A DNA stretch of 64,000 nt from positions 62,001 to 126,000 of the forward strand of contig JAMWDI010000001.1 of NCBI GenBank assembly GCA_023819375.1. The letters run 5' to 3'. The translations under genes and the position numbers were made by a program. Each line of letters begins with the position of its first letter. Position 1 is the first letter of the stretch. Source of the DNA: Candidatus Omnitrophota bacterium. Its GTDB lineage: Bacteria > Ratteibacteria > UBA8468 > B48-G9 > JAFGKM01. The notes beneath the pieces are model-generated. The model searched no databases. It was not told the origin of the DNA and saw only the letters and a program-made list of their open reading frames with translations. This document shows, piece after piece, positions 35,134 through 44,123 of this stretch.

Positions 35134-36831
35134 TTAAATGGGTAGGTATATTTTAAATTTTGTTCCTTTGTTTATTTCGCTTTCCACTTCAATCTTTCCA
35201 TTATGTAAATCTATTATTCTTTTAGTAATATAAAGTCCAAGACCTGTTCCAGTTTTTGATTTTGATCTTTTTCCAACATAAAACTTTTCAAATATAAAGG
35301 GTAATTCATCTTCTGATATACCTATTCCACTGTCAACTATTTCAATAACAGCATATTTATCTTCTTGCTTTAAATTAATAATTATTTGTCCTTGTTCTGT
35401 AAATTTGACAGCATTATCAACTATATTTGAAATACTCTGCTCTAATTTAAATTTGTCACCCTTTATTAACGGAACTTCTGTTAGATTTAAGCTAAATTCA
35501 AGTTTTTTCTCAATACATTTTTTCTCATAAAGTCTATAGATATCTAAAAGAATATCTTTAAGATTTATCCACTCAAACTCAATTTTCATAAATTCCATTT
35601 TTGATAAATTAAGAATATTTTCTACAATTTTTACCAACCTTTCTACCTGATTTTTAATTATAATTATAAATTTCCTCTTTTCCTCATCTTTTTCTTGTTC
35701 TTCTAAAGTTTCAATATACCCTTTTATAATTGTAAGTGGTGTCCTTAATTCATGAGAAATATTTGCGATAAATTCATTCCTCAAATTTTCTATTTTTTTA
35801 TATTCTGAAATATCAACAAAATATAATAAAACTCTTTGCTCATTCCTTAAAAATATTGTTTGACCCAAATAATGACTTCCTCCTGCCTCAATTTCTTGTT
35901 TTTGATTTTCTTTTAAATTAATTGTTCTATCAATAAGTTCTAATATCTGAAAATTTTCTATAATTTCCCAAAAATATTTATTTATTTTTTCACTTTTCAG
36001 AAAGTACGAAAACTTAGAGTTACACTCTATAAGTCTTCCTTCCACATCAAATATTGCAACAGGAATTTCAATTAAGTCAATTAATTTTAGCAGTTTTTTC
36101 TGATATTCAACCTCTTTGGAAATTAACAATAAATCTTCACTGATTTTGTTAAGTTCTTTAATCATATTTCCAAAACCCTTTATTTTAAAATTTATTACTT
36201 TTCCACCATAATTCCCTTTAGCAAGTTCATTAACAAAGTGTTCCACTACTGGTAAATCTTTAAGTGAAAACCATACAACAATGGAATAGAAAAATAGAAA
36301 GCCAATGTAGAAAAAAAGGAATAAGCGAATAAGTTGATCTTTAGTATTTACAAGAAAAGTTTTCAAATAAATTAATTCAAAACTTACTCTTAAAACAACT
36401 CCTTTTTCTTTCAAAAAAATAGCATAATATAACATGTTCTTTCTTATTGTAGGGCTAAATCTTAAAGAATAACCTTCTCCACTTTTTACTGCTTCTATAA
36501 ATTCAGGTCTATTTCTATGATTTGCCATAATTTCTGGTTTTTCCCTTGAATCAACAATAACTTTTCCATCTAAATTTATTAGAGTAACTCTTAAACCTGT
36601 ATATTTATCAATTTTTTCAACTTCTTTCTGCAATTTTAAAATTTCATGTTTTTCTAATTTTTCTTCAATTTCATCTTTAATTTTGAGAACAAAATTTTTT
36701 AAATTTTCTTTTAAACTTTGCATATAAAAATATTTCAGAAGATTTAAAGAAGTGAAATAGAAAATTATGAGAATGAAAGTAAATAAAAGAAAAGTCCTTC
36801 TTACAAATATATAAAATAAAGTTTTTCTCAT
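35134..36831 (-). CDS. phoR: PhoR-type sensor histidine kinase
   Basis: 565 residues. TM1 about 12-34, periplasmic sensor about 35-165, TM2 about 168-190, HAMP-like linker, PAS about 245-340, HisKA with ANISHELRTPLTIIKG (phospho-His about 355), HATPase_c with DNAVKF, DSGIGI and GTGLGLYITKRI. An extracytoplasmic sensor of this size is larger than that of E. coli PhoR and resembles Gram-positive PhoR. Phosphate as signal is inferred from the downstream pst genes and the box pair. Overlaps phoB by 4 bases. Confidence 0.92.
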   Translation of the reverse strand: MRKTLFYIFVRRTFLLFTFILIIFYFTSLNLLKYFYMQSLKENLKNFVLKIKDEIEEKLEKHEILKLQKEVEKIDKYTGLRVTLINLDGKVIVDSREKPEIMANHRNRPEFIEAVKSGEGYSLRFSPTIRKNMLYYAIFLKEKGVVLRVSFELIYLKTFLVNTKDQLIRLFLFFYIGFLFFYSIVVWFSLKDLPVVEHFVNELAKGNYGGKVINFKIKGFGNMIKELNKISEDLLLISKEVEYQKKLLKLIDLIEIPVAIFDVEGRLIECNSKFSYFLKSEKINKYFWEIIENFQILELIDRTINLKENQKQEIEAGGSHYLGQTIFLRNEQRVLLYFVDISEYKKIENLRNEFIANISHELRTPLTIIKGYIETLEEQEKDEEKRKFIIIIKNQVERLVKIVENILNLSKMEFMKIEFEWINLKDILLDIYRLYEKKCIEKKLEFSLNLTEVPLIKGDKFKLEQSISNIVDNAVKFTEQGQIIINLKQEDKYAVIEIVDSGIGISEDELPFIFEKFYVGKRSKSKTGTGLGLYITKRIIDLHNGKIEVESEINKGTKFKIYLPI

Positions 36832-37496
36832 TCTTCTATTTTATATCCAACCCCTCTGACATTAACAATAAATCTCCCTCCCTCTTTAAGTTTCTCTCTT
36901 AACCTTTTTATATGAACATCTACTGTCCTTTCTATAACTGCCTTTTCACCCTGCCATAGTTCTTCAAGAATTTTCTCTCTGCTGAATACCCATCCTTTTT
37001 TACTCAACAATATTTTCAATATGTTAAATTCAGTTGTTGTTAAATTAATTTTTTCATCTTTAACATAAACTTCATACTTATCTAAATCAACTTTTATAAT
37101 TCCACCAATATCTAAGATTTTCGATTTTACCTGGTATCTTCTTAAAACTGCCTTAACCCGTGCTACTAATTCCTTAATTGAAAATGGCTTTGTAACATAA
37201 TCATCTGCCCCAATTTCAAGACCTACTACTCTATCTATCTCTTCTCCTTTAGCAGTCAAAATAATTATAGGGATGTCTGAAAATTTATTATCACTTTTTA
37301 AAAATTTACATATTTCAATTCCGTCTATATCTGGAAGCATAAGATCAAGTATTACAAGATCTGGTTTTTCTTTTTTTATAAAATCTAAAAATTCTTTACC
37401 GGTTAAAAATCCTTTAACATTAAAATTTGTTTTTTTTAAATGTAAACTAACTAACTCAAGTATATCTTTTTCGTCTTCAATTATTGCTATTAACAT
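36828..37496 (-). CDS. phoB: PhoB/PhoP-type response regulator
   Basis: 222 residues: receiver domain with ILDLMLPDIDG (phospho-Asp about 51), KPF near 101, and an OmpR-type winged-helix C-domain with the typical ending ERTVDVHIKRLREKL and VNVRGVGYKIEE. Likely binds the TTAACA repeats downstream of phoR. Its ATG is one base from the trxB stop codon, so it may be co-transcribed with the redox genes upstream. Confidence 0.95.
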   Translation of the reverse strand: MLIAIIEDEKDILELVSLHLKKTNFNVKGFLTGKEFLDFIKKEKPDLVILDLMLPDIDGIEICKFLKSDNKFSDIPIIILTAKGEEIDRVVGLEIGADDYVTKPFSIKELVARVKAVLRRYQVKSKILDIGGIIKVDLDKYEVYVKDEKINLTTTEFNILKILLSKKGWVFSREKILEELWQGEKAVIERTVDVHIKRLREKLKEGGRFIVNVRGVGYKIEE

Positions 37497-37497
37497 T

Positions 37498-38403
37498 TCA
37501 TAAGTATTTTAAATATTCAAAAGCAGAAATTGCTGCCTTTGCGCCTTCTCCACAAGCAACTATTATTTGTTTGGCAAAAACATTGGTTACATCACCCGCA
37601 GCAAAAATTCCTGGATGCGACGTGTTATTTCTACAATCAACTATTATCTCTCCAAATCCATTCTTTTCCACAAAATCAATTATTTCTGAATTTGGAATAG
37701 AACCAATCTCAACAAAAATTCCATCAACTTTTAAATCAATTATTTCATTATCTTTTTCTATTTTTATACCTTTTACAAAAATATCCCCATAAATTTCCGT
37801 AACATGGCTATTTGTTAGTATTTTAACTTTATCAATTTTTTTTATCTTTTCAACAACAAATTTATCTCCTGTTAATTGACTTTTAATTTCTATCAAATAT
37901 ATTTTTTTTGCAATTCTGGATAACTGCAAAACAGCATCAAGACCTGCATTACCACCACCAATAACTGCAACAATCTTATCTTTAAACAAAGGAGCATCAC
38001 AAGTTGCACAATAAGTTAATCCTCTGTTTCTAAATTCTTTTTCTCCTTTAATCATAAGTTCTTTTGGTTTTCTTCCTGTTGCAATTATAACAGTCTTTGA
38101 TAAATATTCGTTTTTATTGGTTATTAATCTAAAATTTTTATTATCGCTCAGAATTTTAATTACTGGTTCGTTTTCTCTGATATCAACATTAAATTCCTTA
38201 ATATGATCTTTAAATTTTTCTACAAGTTCTGGTCCGGTTATAAACTGGTAGCCAATATAATTTTCTATATCCCAACTATAAAGTGTCTGACCTCCAATGT
38301 CTTTAGTTAAGATGATGAAATCTATTTTTTTTCTTGAAGCATATATTCCAGCGGTCAAACCAGAAGGACCACCTCCAACAATTATAAGTTCATATATTTT
38401 CAT
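37498..38403 (-). CDS. trxB: Thioredoxin-reductase-type flavoprotein
   Basis: 301 residues. FAD site GGGPSGLTAGIYAS, redox CATCDAPLF (about 137-140), second Rossmann motif GGGNAGLDAVLQL, and C-terminal FAAGDVTNVFAKQIIVACGE. Reduces thioredoxin or the glutaredoxin-like protein encoded just upstream (4-base overlap). The NADPH-specificity HRRxxxR motif is not present (segment reads IYLIEIKSQL), so the electron donor might be NADH or ferredoxin rather than NADPH. Confidence 0.92.
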   Translation of the reverse strand: MKIYELIIVGGGPSGLTAGIYASRKKIDFIILTKDIGGQTLYSWDIENYIGYQFITGPELVEKFKDHIKEFNVDIRENEPVIKILSDNKNFRLITNKNEYLSKTVIIATGRKPKELMIKGEKEFRNRGLTYCATCDAPLFKDKIVAVIGGGNAGLDAVLQLSRIAKKIYLIEIKSQLTGDKFVVEKIKKIDKVKILTNSHVTEIYGDIFVKGIKIEKDNEIIDLKVDGIFVEIGSIPNSEIIDFVEKNGFGEIIVDCRNNTSHPGIFAAGDVTNVFAKQIIVACGEGAKAAISAFEYLKYL

Positions 38404-38636
38404 ATTCCAAGAATCTCTTTTATTTTTTCTTTATCAAAGCCTATAATAATATCTCCTTCAATATCAATAACAGGAACTCCCATCTGTCCAGTTTTTTTTA
38501 TCATCTCTTCAAGTTTTTCTCTATCTTCACCAACATCATAATCAATAAAATCAATATTATTTTGTCTTAGAAATTCTTTTACCAATCTACAATATGGACA
38601 TGTTTTTGTAGAATAAACAATTACTCTTTTATTCAT
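38400..38636 (-). CDS. Glutaredoxin-like protein (CPYC, NrdH/GrxC type)
   Basis: 78 residues: STKTCPYCRLVKEFL active site at Cys13/Cys16, TGQMGVPVIDIEGDIIIGFD cis-Pro and GFD motif. Coupled to trxB by a 4-base overlap, so it is most likely reduced by that enzyme, as NrdH is, rather than by glutathione. Probable electron donor to the peroxiredoxins of this cluster. Confidence 0.92.
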   Translation of the reverse strand: MNKRVIVYSTKTCPYCRLVKEFLRQNNIDFIDYDVGEDREKLEEMIKKTGQMGVPVIDIEGDIIIGFDKEKIKEILGI

Positions 38637-39240
38637 CTTTTTCTCCTTTTTTTAACTTTTTTGCAATTGAAGTTATTCTTCTCCCCAATTCTTTTGCTAT
38701 TTTTAACTCTATTTTTGAAGGATTAATATCAGAATTTACACCAACAACTGCTGTTGCTCCATAAGGAGTCCCCCCTCTTTCTGTCTCAATCAATTCTTTA
38801 ACTATATAAGGAATCCCAACTATAATTGCTCCATGGTGCAAAAAAGTAAACATCATAGAAATTAAAGTTGTTTCCTGGCCTCCATGTATAGTTGCTGAAC
38901 ACGTAAAAAAACCAACTGGTTTATTGACCAAAATTCCTTCTGCCCATAATGTCCCTGTCTGATCGAGAAAATTTCTCAATTGTGAACACATATTACCAAA
39001 TCTTGTTGGAGAACCAACTATAAGTCCGTCTATATCTCTAAATTCATCCAGAGTAACTATTTTTATATCTTTCTGTAATTCTTTTGCTTTCTTTATCCTT
39101 TCATTTTTATTTATTATTTCCTGTGGTAAAAGTTCAGGAACTGTTCTTAGAATAGGAATTCCCTCTTCTTCTTCAATGCCATTACAAATTCCTTTTGCCA
39201 TAATAAATGTATTTCCGTACATACTATAATATAAAACCAT
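38629..39240 (-). CDS. wrbA: WrbA-type flavodoxin-like quinone reductase
   Basis: 203 residues, flavodoxin fold. LYYSMYGNTFIMAKGI (phosphate loop), GSPTRFGNMCSQLRNFLDQT, GFFTCSATIHGGQETTL, HHGAIIVGIPY are WrbA marks. Two-electron quinone reduction protects from redox-cycling stress. The ATG at 39240 gives a slightly short N-terminus and has no ribosome-binding site; a GGGGG lies upstream, so an unusual start slightly further up is possible. Overlaps the glutaredoxin gene by 8 bases. Confidence 0.9.
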   Translation of the reverse strand: MVLYYSMYGNTFIMAKGICNGIEEEEGIPILRTVPELLPQEIINKNERIKKAKELQKDIKIVTLDEFRDIDGLIVGSPTRFGNMCSQLRNFLDQTGTLWAEGILVNKPVGFFTCSATIHGGQETTLISMMFTFLHHGAIIVGIPYIVKELIETERGGTPYGATAVVGVNSDINPSKIELKIAKELGRRITSIAKKLKKGEKDE

Positions 39241-39266
39241 AATTTTTACAGCTATCTTATCCCCCT

Positions 39267-40013
39267 TTAAAACACTACTCTTTCAAATATATTTCCAATT
39301 TCTACAGTAAAATCTTTTATAGGTATACTTACTTCAACATTATTTTTCCTAAACTGAAAATTAAAATTTATTCCTTTTTCTTCTTTTATCAAGGAAAAAA
39401 TTTCAAGAATTGCTCTTAAATCATCTTCTGTTTTGAGTGAAAAAACTAACTCATAATTCTCTGCCTTTTCATTCCATTTGCAACACCTGATCTCTTCCCA
39501 GTTTTTTTCTTTAATTCTCAAAACTTTATCAATTTCATCCAATGCCTTTTGGTAATCTGGATGGTTTGTTAGTTCTTCAACTATTTCAACATATCTTATA
39601 TTATCTTCTTCATCAAGTATGAATATTGTCCTTGCAAGCAATTTTAATTCCTTAATTAACACTGCAAAATTAATACCAAAAGAATGAAATTTGTAATCTG
39701 AAAAAATATAAACATTCTTTATATCATTTAATTCACAAAATCTCTTTTGAGCAAATGGTAAATCACAACTTATTCCAATTATAACTATTCTTTCGGATAA
39801 AGAAACTGAAATTTTATTAAACTCCTTAACTTGCAAGTCACAAACAGGTGTATCCAAAGAAGGAAAAGAAGTAATAATTTTAATCTTATTTTTGAAATCA
39901 GATAATCTAACAACTTCCATGTTGTGGGATATAACTTTAAAATCTGGTGCTTTTGAACTTGGTAAAATACCAATTAAATTCAATTCTCTCCCTTTAAATT
40001 TTATCTTATTCAT
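39267..40013 (-). CDS. tpx: Thiol peroxidase (Tpx) with an extra C-terminal domain
   Basis: 248 residues against about 168 for Tpx. Residues 1-168 are Tpx: SSKAPDFKVISHNMEVV, SFPSLDTPVCDLQVKEFN (peroxidatic Cys about 58) and FAQKRFCELNDIKN (resolving Cys about 92). From about 170 a segment WEEIRCCKWNEKAENYELVF, LKTEDDLRAILEIFSLIKEE and NNVEVSIPIKDFTVEIG is added. Its strand/helix order faintly recalls pterin-carbinolamine dehydratase, without the catalytic His pair. Role of the extension unknown. Overlaps the FMN protein by 8 bases. Confidence 0.87.
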   Translation of the reverse strand: MNKIKFKGRELNLIGILPSSKAPDFKVISHNMEVVRLSDFKNKIKIITSFPSLDTPVCDLQVKEFNKISVSLSERIVIIGISCDLPFAQKRFCELNDIKNVYIFSDYKFHSFGINFAVLIKELKLLARTIFILDEEDNIRYVEIVEELTNHPDYQKALDEIDKVLRIKEKNWEEIRCCKWNEKAENYELVFSLKTEDDLRAILEIFSLIKEEKGINFNFQFRKNNVEVSIPIKDFTVEIGNIFERVVF

Positions 40014-40572
40014 CCTTCACTCCTATTTTTTTGATAATTTCTTTTAATTTTTCAAAACATTCTTTTTTCTCTTTTACTTTACCTTTTTCATCTACTCCTT
40101 TACAAATTATTTCACCAAAATAAGTTGCATTTATTGTTTTAAAGAAGTTTTTTACTATACTTTTGGCATTATCAATAAAATCATCTCTTTCAGTTGCTTC
40201 TATGCAAATGAAAATTCCTTTCTTCTCTTTAGGATTATAAGTTTTGAAAATTTTAACACCAAGCCATTGACATTGAAATCTATCTATCAGCATTTTCAAC
40301 TGAGCAGAAACAGATCCAAAAAAAATTGGGCTTGCAACAACTACTATATCTGAACTTTCTACTTCATCATAAACATTTTGCATATCGTCATTTATCTTAC
40401 ATCTACCGTCTTTTCTAATATTTTCACATTCCTGACAAGGTATAAATTTAAGGGAATTTATAAAAATCTTTTTAACTTCAAACCTTCCTTCAAAATATCT
40501 TAAAAACTCATCAAGCAAAATTTCGCTGTTTCCACCCTTTCTAGGACTTCCACATATTCCCAATATCTTCAT
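40006..40572 (-). CDS. Iron-sulfur flavoprotein-like NAD(P)H-dependent FMN reductase
   Basis: 188 residues. FMN phosphate loop GICGSPRKGGNSEIL, Cys cluster FIPCQECENIRKDGRCKI (Cx2Cx8C, compact Fe-S motif of Isf-type proteins), VVVASPIFFGSVSAQLKMLIDR. Isf proteins pass electrons from ferredoxin to O2 or peroxide in anaerobes. The start overlaps the small Cys-rich gene by 32 bases. Confidence 0.87.
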   Translation of the reverse strand: MKILGICGSPRKGGNSEILLDEFLRYFEGRFEVKKIFINSLKFIPCQECENIRKDGRCKINDDMQNVYDEVESSDIVVVASPIFFGSVSAQLKMLIDRFQCQWLGVKIFKTYNPKEKKGIFICIEATERDDFIDNAKSIVKNFFKTINATYFGEIICKGVDEKGKVKEKKECFEKLKEIIKKIGVKDE

Positions 40573-40690
40573 TTTTTTCTACCATTTTTTCACCGCAACA
40601 AACTTCCTGTTTCTCAGATTCTTTTCCACATTTCTTACAAATATATTTTTTCTTTTCTTTTTTAATTCCACAACCACAACTCTTACACAT
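40541..40690 (-). CDS. 49-residue cysteine-rich protein
   Basis: ATG 40690 follows an excellent AAAGGAGGTG site. The protein begins MCKSCGCGIKKEKKKYICKK, continues CGKESEKQEVCCGEKM and has seven Cys in the first 35 residues (CxxCxC, CxxC, CC). This looks like a small zinc-ribbon or rubredoxin/desulforedoxin-like metal protein. The tail overlaps the FMN reductase start by 32 bases. It is easily missed because of its size. No family assigned. Confidence 0.72.
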   Translation of the reverse strand: MCKSCGCGIKKEKKKYICKKCGKESEKQEVCCGEKMVEKNEDIGNMWKS

Positions 40691-40705
40691 TTTTTCACCT
40701 CCTTT

Positions 40706-41368
40706 TTATTTCAATTCTTTATAACAAAACCACCAATCAAAACATTTAAATTCACCTTTTTTTGTTCTTTCCAATCTATCTTTAACTGTTGTTATATCTT
40801 TCGCTGGTGGAATTATAACGCTTGAGCCAATTAATTCATTATTGGGCCAATCAGCAGGTGTAGCAACACCATTTTTATCACTTGTTTGTAATGCTTTTAT
40901 AGCCCTTAAAATTTCATCTATATTTCTTCCAATTTCCTGAGGATAATAAAGTATTAATCTAACCTTTCCTTCGGGATCAACAATGAAAACTGCTCTAACT
41001 GTATTTGTTCCTTTTCCTGGATGTATAAGACCTAACATTTCAGCGACCTTACCTGTATCGGCTATTATTGAAAATTCAATTTCAACATTAAGTTTCTCCT
41101 TTATCCACTCTATCCATTTTATATGTGCAAATACCTGGTCAACGCTCAAACCAATAAGTTCACAGTTTAATTCTTTAAATTTATTAAGTTTATTCTGAAA
41201 CGCAACAAATTCGGTAGTACAAACTGGTGTAAAATCTGCTGGGTGACTAAATAAAACAAACCACTTGCCTTTAAAATAATCAGGGAGATCAATTATTCCA
41301 TGTGTAGTTGCAACTCTCATTTTAGGAAGTTCTTCTCCTAACAATGGCATTCTTTTTATTTCTTCCAT
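40706..41368 (-). CDS. Peroxiredoxin, Prx6-type
   Basis: 220 residues. [18 protein letters not shown] (peroxidatic Cys about 50), then the long C-terminal arm typical of Prx6 ([19 protein letters not shown], then [11 protein letters not shown] with Cys that may act as resolving residues). Reduces peroxides. Located between the Cys-rich small protein and superoxide reductase, it would remove the peroxide that superoxide reductase makes. Confidence 0.95.
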   Translation of the reverse strand: MEEIKRMPLLGEELPKMRVATTHGIIDLPDYFKGKWFVLFSHPADFTPVCTTEFVAFQNKLNKFKELNCELIGLSVDQVFAHIKWIEWIKEKLNVEIEFSIIADTGKVAEMLGLIHPGKGTNTVRAVFIVDPEGKVRLILYYPQEIGRNIDEILRAIKALQTSDKNGVATPADWPNNELIGSSVIIPPAKDITTVKDRLERTKKGEFKCFDWWFCYKELK

Positions 41369-41381
41369 TTCTTTCCCCTTT

Positions 41382-41774
41382 TTAAAAAATTAAATCAATT
41401 GAATTTTCCCACAAACCATGAATGTTGCAATAAGAAGCAACAAATATTTTCCCATTTTTCTGTGTTTTAAATTTTATCTCAACAATTGGTTCTGAATACA
41501 CCGAACTTGTATCAGGCCCATCAACAGAGGCTCCATGAGAAAGAAAATCAAATCTACCTATTTGATAAGGAAATTTGCTATCTTCAGGTAAAAAATAAAC
41601 TTCAATCCAAGATATATGATGAGCAGTTGTATTTGGATGAGGTATTTCTTTACCAACAGAAACTTCAATTTTTACTATCCCTTTTTCCTTATCTTTTTCA
41701 ATTATTTCTATTACAGGAACATGTTTTTCTTTTTTCCAATCAGCGCTTTGATATAAATCTTTAACCATTTCCAC
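41382..41774 (-). CDS. sor: Superoxide reductase (class II, neelaredoxin type)
   Basis: 130 residues. The Fe(His)4(Cys) site is complete: EKHVPVIEI with the gating Glu-Lys and first His, [15 protein letters not shown] (two to three His), and [12 protein letters not shown] (Cys and last His). No desulforedoxin domain, hence the one-iron class. Reduces superoxide to peroxide without making O2, using rubredoxin (encoded at 45299) as donor. Confidence 0.95.
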   Translation of the reverse strand: MEMVKDLYQSADWKKEKHVPVIEIIEKDKEKGIVKIEVSVGKEIPHPNTTAHHISWIEVYFLPEDSKFPYQIGRFDFLSHGASVDGPDTSSVYSEPIVEIKFKTQKNGKIFVASYCNIHGLWENSIDLIF

Positions 41775-41780
41775 TCCTTT

Positions 41781-42284
41781 TTAAAATTTAACAAATTTTT
41801 CACTTGATATATTACAAATCGGACAAGTAGAAGGTGGTTTCCCTACATGTGTATAACCACAAATTGGACATATATAAATTTCATCCAATTCTATATCTTT
41901 TTTCTCTTTAACTTTTTCTAATGCTTGCTTGTATAATTCTTTATGTATCTTTTCTGCTTCAAGTGCATAATGTATTGATTTATGTGCTTTTTCTTCCTTC
42001 TGTAAATTTACTACAGCATCAAAAGCAGGATACATTTCTTCAACCTCATAAGTTTCACCTTCTATCCCTGCTTGTAAATTTTTTTCTGTATTTCCAATAT
42101 ATTCTAAAACTTTTGCATGATTTGTTGCATGAACCTGTTCTGCATAAGATATCGCTTTAAAAAGGCGGGCTACATTTTTAAAACCTTCTTTTTCTGCAAT
42201 TTCAGAGAAAGCAAGATATTTCATATGAGCCATACTCTCACCACAAAAAGCATCTCCCATTACTTTTTCACTCATTTTTTTCAT
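41781..42284 (-). CDS. rbr: Rubrerythrin
   Basis: 167 residues: diiron four-helix part with AFCGESMAHMKYLAFSEIAE, AISYAEQVHATNHAKVLEYI and EKAHKSIHYALEAEKIH, then a C-terminal rubredoxin-like domain YICPICGYTHVG/TCPICNISSEKFV. An NADH-peroxidase component in anaerobes. First Met in the frame is followed two codons later by another (MKKMSEKVMG); both are possible starts. Confidence 0.95.
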   Translation of the reverse strand: MKKMSEKVMGDAFCGESMAHMKYLAFSEIAEKEGFKNVARLFKAISYAEQVHATNHAKVLEYIGNTEKNLQAGIEGETYEVEEMYPAFDAVVNLQKEEKAHKSIHYALEAEKIHKELYKQALEKVKEKKDIELDEIYICPICGYTHVGKPPSTCPICNISSEKFVKF

Positions 42285-42308
42285 AGTTGACTCCTTTTTA
42301 AAAAATAT

Positions 42309-42788
42309 TCAACTTATATCTTCAAGAATATTTATTAAATCATCTTCATGTTCAATTTCATCTTTCAAAATCTCAAGAACCATATAATAAGAAATTGGAT
42401 CTTTATCTTTCAAGTATTCTGATAGACCTTGATACACTTCAATTGCACACTGCTCTCCTTTAATATTTTGTTTTAAAATTGGAATCACATCAGGATCAGT
42501 TGGAGCATCATAGCCACAATTTGTTAATTTATACCAGTCCTCTGGTTTTAAAACTGGTGTTCCTCCAAGTTGAATAATTCTATCTACAAGCATCTCTGCA
42601 TGTTTTAATTCTTCTCCTGCATGTTGACTTAATTCATTTGCAACTTCTTCTCTAAATTTTCCCTTAACAACTTTTGCTCCAATCCAGTATTGATAATATG
42701 CAAGCCATTCATCAGACAATGCTTTATTTAACTTTTCTATTATTTCTTCTACATTTCCTTTTACAATTTTAATTCCTTTTCTTTCCAT
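42309..42788 (-). CDS. Ferritin-like (DPSL/bacterioferritin-like) protein
   Basis: 159 residues. Ferroxidase-type carboxylates in LNKALSDEWLAYYQYWIG, QHAGEELKHAEMLVDRI, NIKGEQCAIEVYQGL and ILKDEIEHEDDLIN. The pattern with LGGTPVLKPEDWYKLTN matches ferritin-like DPSL proteins. Stores iron or detoxifies peroxide. No heme Met position identified. Confidence 0.87.
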   Translation of the reverse strand: MERKGIKIVKGNVEEIIEKLNKALSDEWLAYYQYWIGAKVVKGKFREEVANELSQHAGEELKHAEMLVDRIIQLGGTPVLKPEDWYKLTNCGYDAPTDPDVIPILKQNIKGEQCAIEVYQGLSEYLKDKDPISYYMVLEILKDEIEHEDDLINILEDIS

Positions 42789-42801
42789 ATTCCCTCCTTT
42801 T

Positions 42802-43137
42802 TTATTTTTTTTCTTTTACCATCTTTATTGCTTCAACTAAATCTGTCAAATAAGTATAAGCAGGTCCTCCACCCATTAAAACTGATACCATTCCTGCTTC
42901 CAATATTTCCTCTTCTGTTGCACCTGCTTTAAACGCTTTTTCAACATGAATTCCTATACAATATGAACATCTTATAGTTACAGCAATACCAACAGCAATT
43001 AATTCCTTTGTTTTTAAATCAAGTTTTCCATCTTTAAGAACAGTATTCACAAATTCACCAAATTTTTTCATCTCTTCTGGATTTTTTGTTGATACTTCTC
43101 CTATTGCCTTTTTAAATCTCTCCATTAATTCTTTCAT
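42802..43137 (-). CDS. Carboxymuconolactone decarboxylase/AhpD-like protein
   Basis: 111 residues. The AhpD-like redox site CSYCIGIHVEKAFKAGATEE (CxxC plus His) is intact. Such proteins act as thiol-disulfide oxidoreductases with peroxidases. Placed between two ferritin-like genes; likely a reductant for the peroxiredoxins rather than an aromatic-degradation enzyme. Confidence 0.9.
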   Translation of the reverse strand: MKELMERFKKAIGEVSTKNPEEMKKFGEFVNTVLKDGKLDLKTKELIAVGIAVTIRCSYCIGIHVEKAFKAGATEEEILEAGMVSVLMGGGPAYTYLTDLVEAIKMVKEKK

Positions 43138-43139
43138 TT

Positions 43140-43628
43140 TTACTCTCCTCTTTTACTTAATTCTTTATCCATCATAATCAATAAATAATCTCTACCCTCT
43201 ATTTTTTTAAGTTTCTCAAGAATTTCCTGTGCTTGCTTCTCTTCTTCAATTTGTTCTGTTATAAACCATTGAAGCATAACTTCTGTAGCATAATCATTTT
43301 TTTCTTTTGCAAGTTTATAAAGATTTTCAATACTTTCTGTCACTTTTTTTTCATGTTCAAAGGTCTTTTCAAAAACGTCAACAGGGGAAGAAAAATCTGA
43401 AGGTGGTTTATCAATGCTTTCAAAAATCACTCTCTCTCCTCTATCATTTAAAAATTCATATATTCTCATTGCATGTCCAAACTCTTCTTTTGCTTGAACT
43501 TTCATCCAGTGAGCAAAACCTTCAAGCAATATTGAATCAAAATAAGAAGCCATTGAAAGATAAAGATAGGCCGAATATAGCTCTTTATTTATTTGCTCAT
43601 TCAATTTTCTATATAATTCCCTATCCAT
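43140..43628 (-). CDS. ftn: Ferritin (non-heme, FtnA type)
   Basis: 162 residues from ATG 43628, which follows GGAGGTGTGAA; the longer open frame to 43649 would ignore that site. MDRELYRKLNEQINKELYSA, SYFDSILLEGFAHWMKVQAK and EEFGHAMRIYEFLNDRG are classic. Ferroxidase residues Glu/Glu/His are kept. Iron storage in a 24-mer. Adjacent to another ferritin-like gene upstream (1 base apart). Confidence 0.95.
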   Translation of the reverse strand: MDRELYRKLNEQINKELYSAYLYLSMASYFDSILLEGFAHWMKVQAKEEFGHAMRIYEFLNDRGERVIFESIDKPPSDFSSPVDVFEKTFEHEKKVTESIENLYKLAKEKNDYATEVMLQWFITEQIEEEKQAQEILEKLKKIEGRDYLLIMMDKELSKRGE

Positions 43629-43629
43629 T

Positions 43630-44112
43630 TCACACCTCCTTTCTTTCAATCTGTTTTTTCAAGTTTGAGAGTTTAATAAAATGGCTTCTTTCCTCTTTTA
43701 TGATTTTATCCAATTCTGAATGTTGGGTTTCAGGAATCAAATCTTTTATTTCAAGATAATACATTATTGAATCAAGTTCTCTTCTAATACCAAAATTTAT
43801 TGCTTCTGTAATATCCTCTTTATAAAATTCTTTCTCAATATTTTTTGGAAAAATTAATTCTTCTGCATATGCTTTTAAGTAAGCAAAATATTCTCCTGGG
43901 TAAATTTCTGGTGGTTCATATTTTTCTATTTTTGATAAATTCTCTTCAAAAATTTTTTTATGTCTAAGTTCTTCATCAGCAAGAAAATTAAATAATTCTT
44001 TTACTTCTTTATCTTTCACATTGTTCGCAATCTTTCTGTAAAATCTTTCACCATTTTCTTCTATCTTTATTGCAAATTGATAAACTTCACTTATATTAAA
44101 AAAAATACCCAT
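43630..44112 (-). CDS. Ferritin-like diiron protein (rubrerythrin superfamily)
   Basis: 160 residues. EVYQFAIKIEENGERFYRKI, FLADEELRHKKIFEENLSKI, NFGIRRELDSIMYYLEIKDL and KIIKEERSHFIKLSNLKKQI give four Glu/His helices. No rubredoxin domain. Similar in design to the protein at 25904. Between the flavodiiron protein (11 bases upstream) and ferritin. Confidence 0.86.
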   Translation of the reverse strand: MGIFFNISEVYQFAIKIEENGERFYRKIANNVKDKEVKELFNFLADEELRHKKIFEENLSKIEKYEPPEIYPGEYFAYLKAYAEELIFPKNIEKEFYKEDITEAINFGIRRELDSIMYYLEIKDLIPETQHSELDKIIKEERSHFIKLSNLKKQIERKEV

Positions 44113-44123
44113 TTGCCCTCCTT

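Noticed and set aside
39241-39262. AUA start for wrbA behind GGGGG
   Set aside because: The spacing is attractive and would restore a typical N-terminus, but AUA initiation is too rare to assert without protein data.
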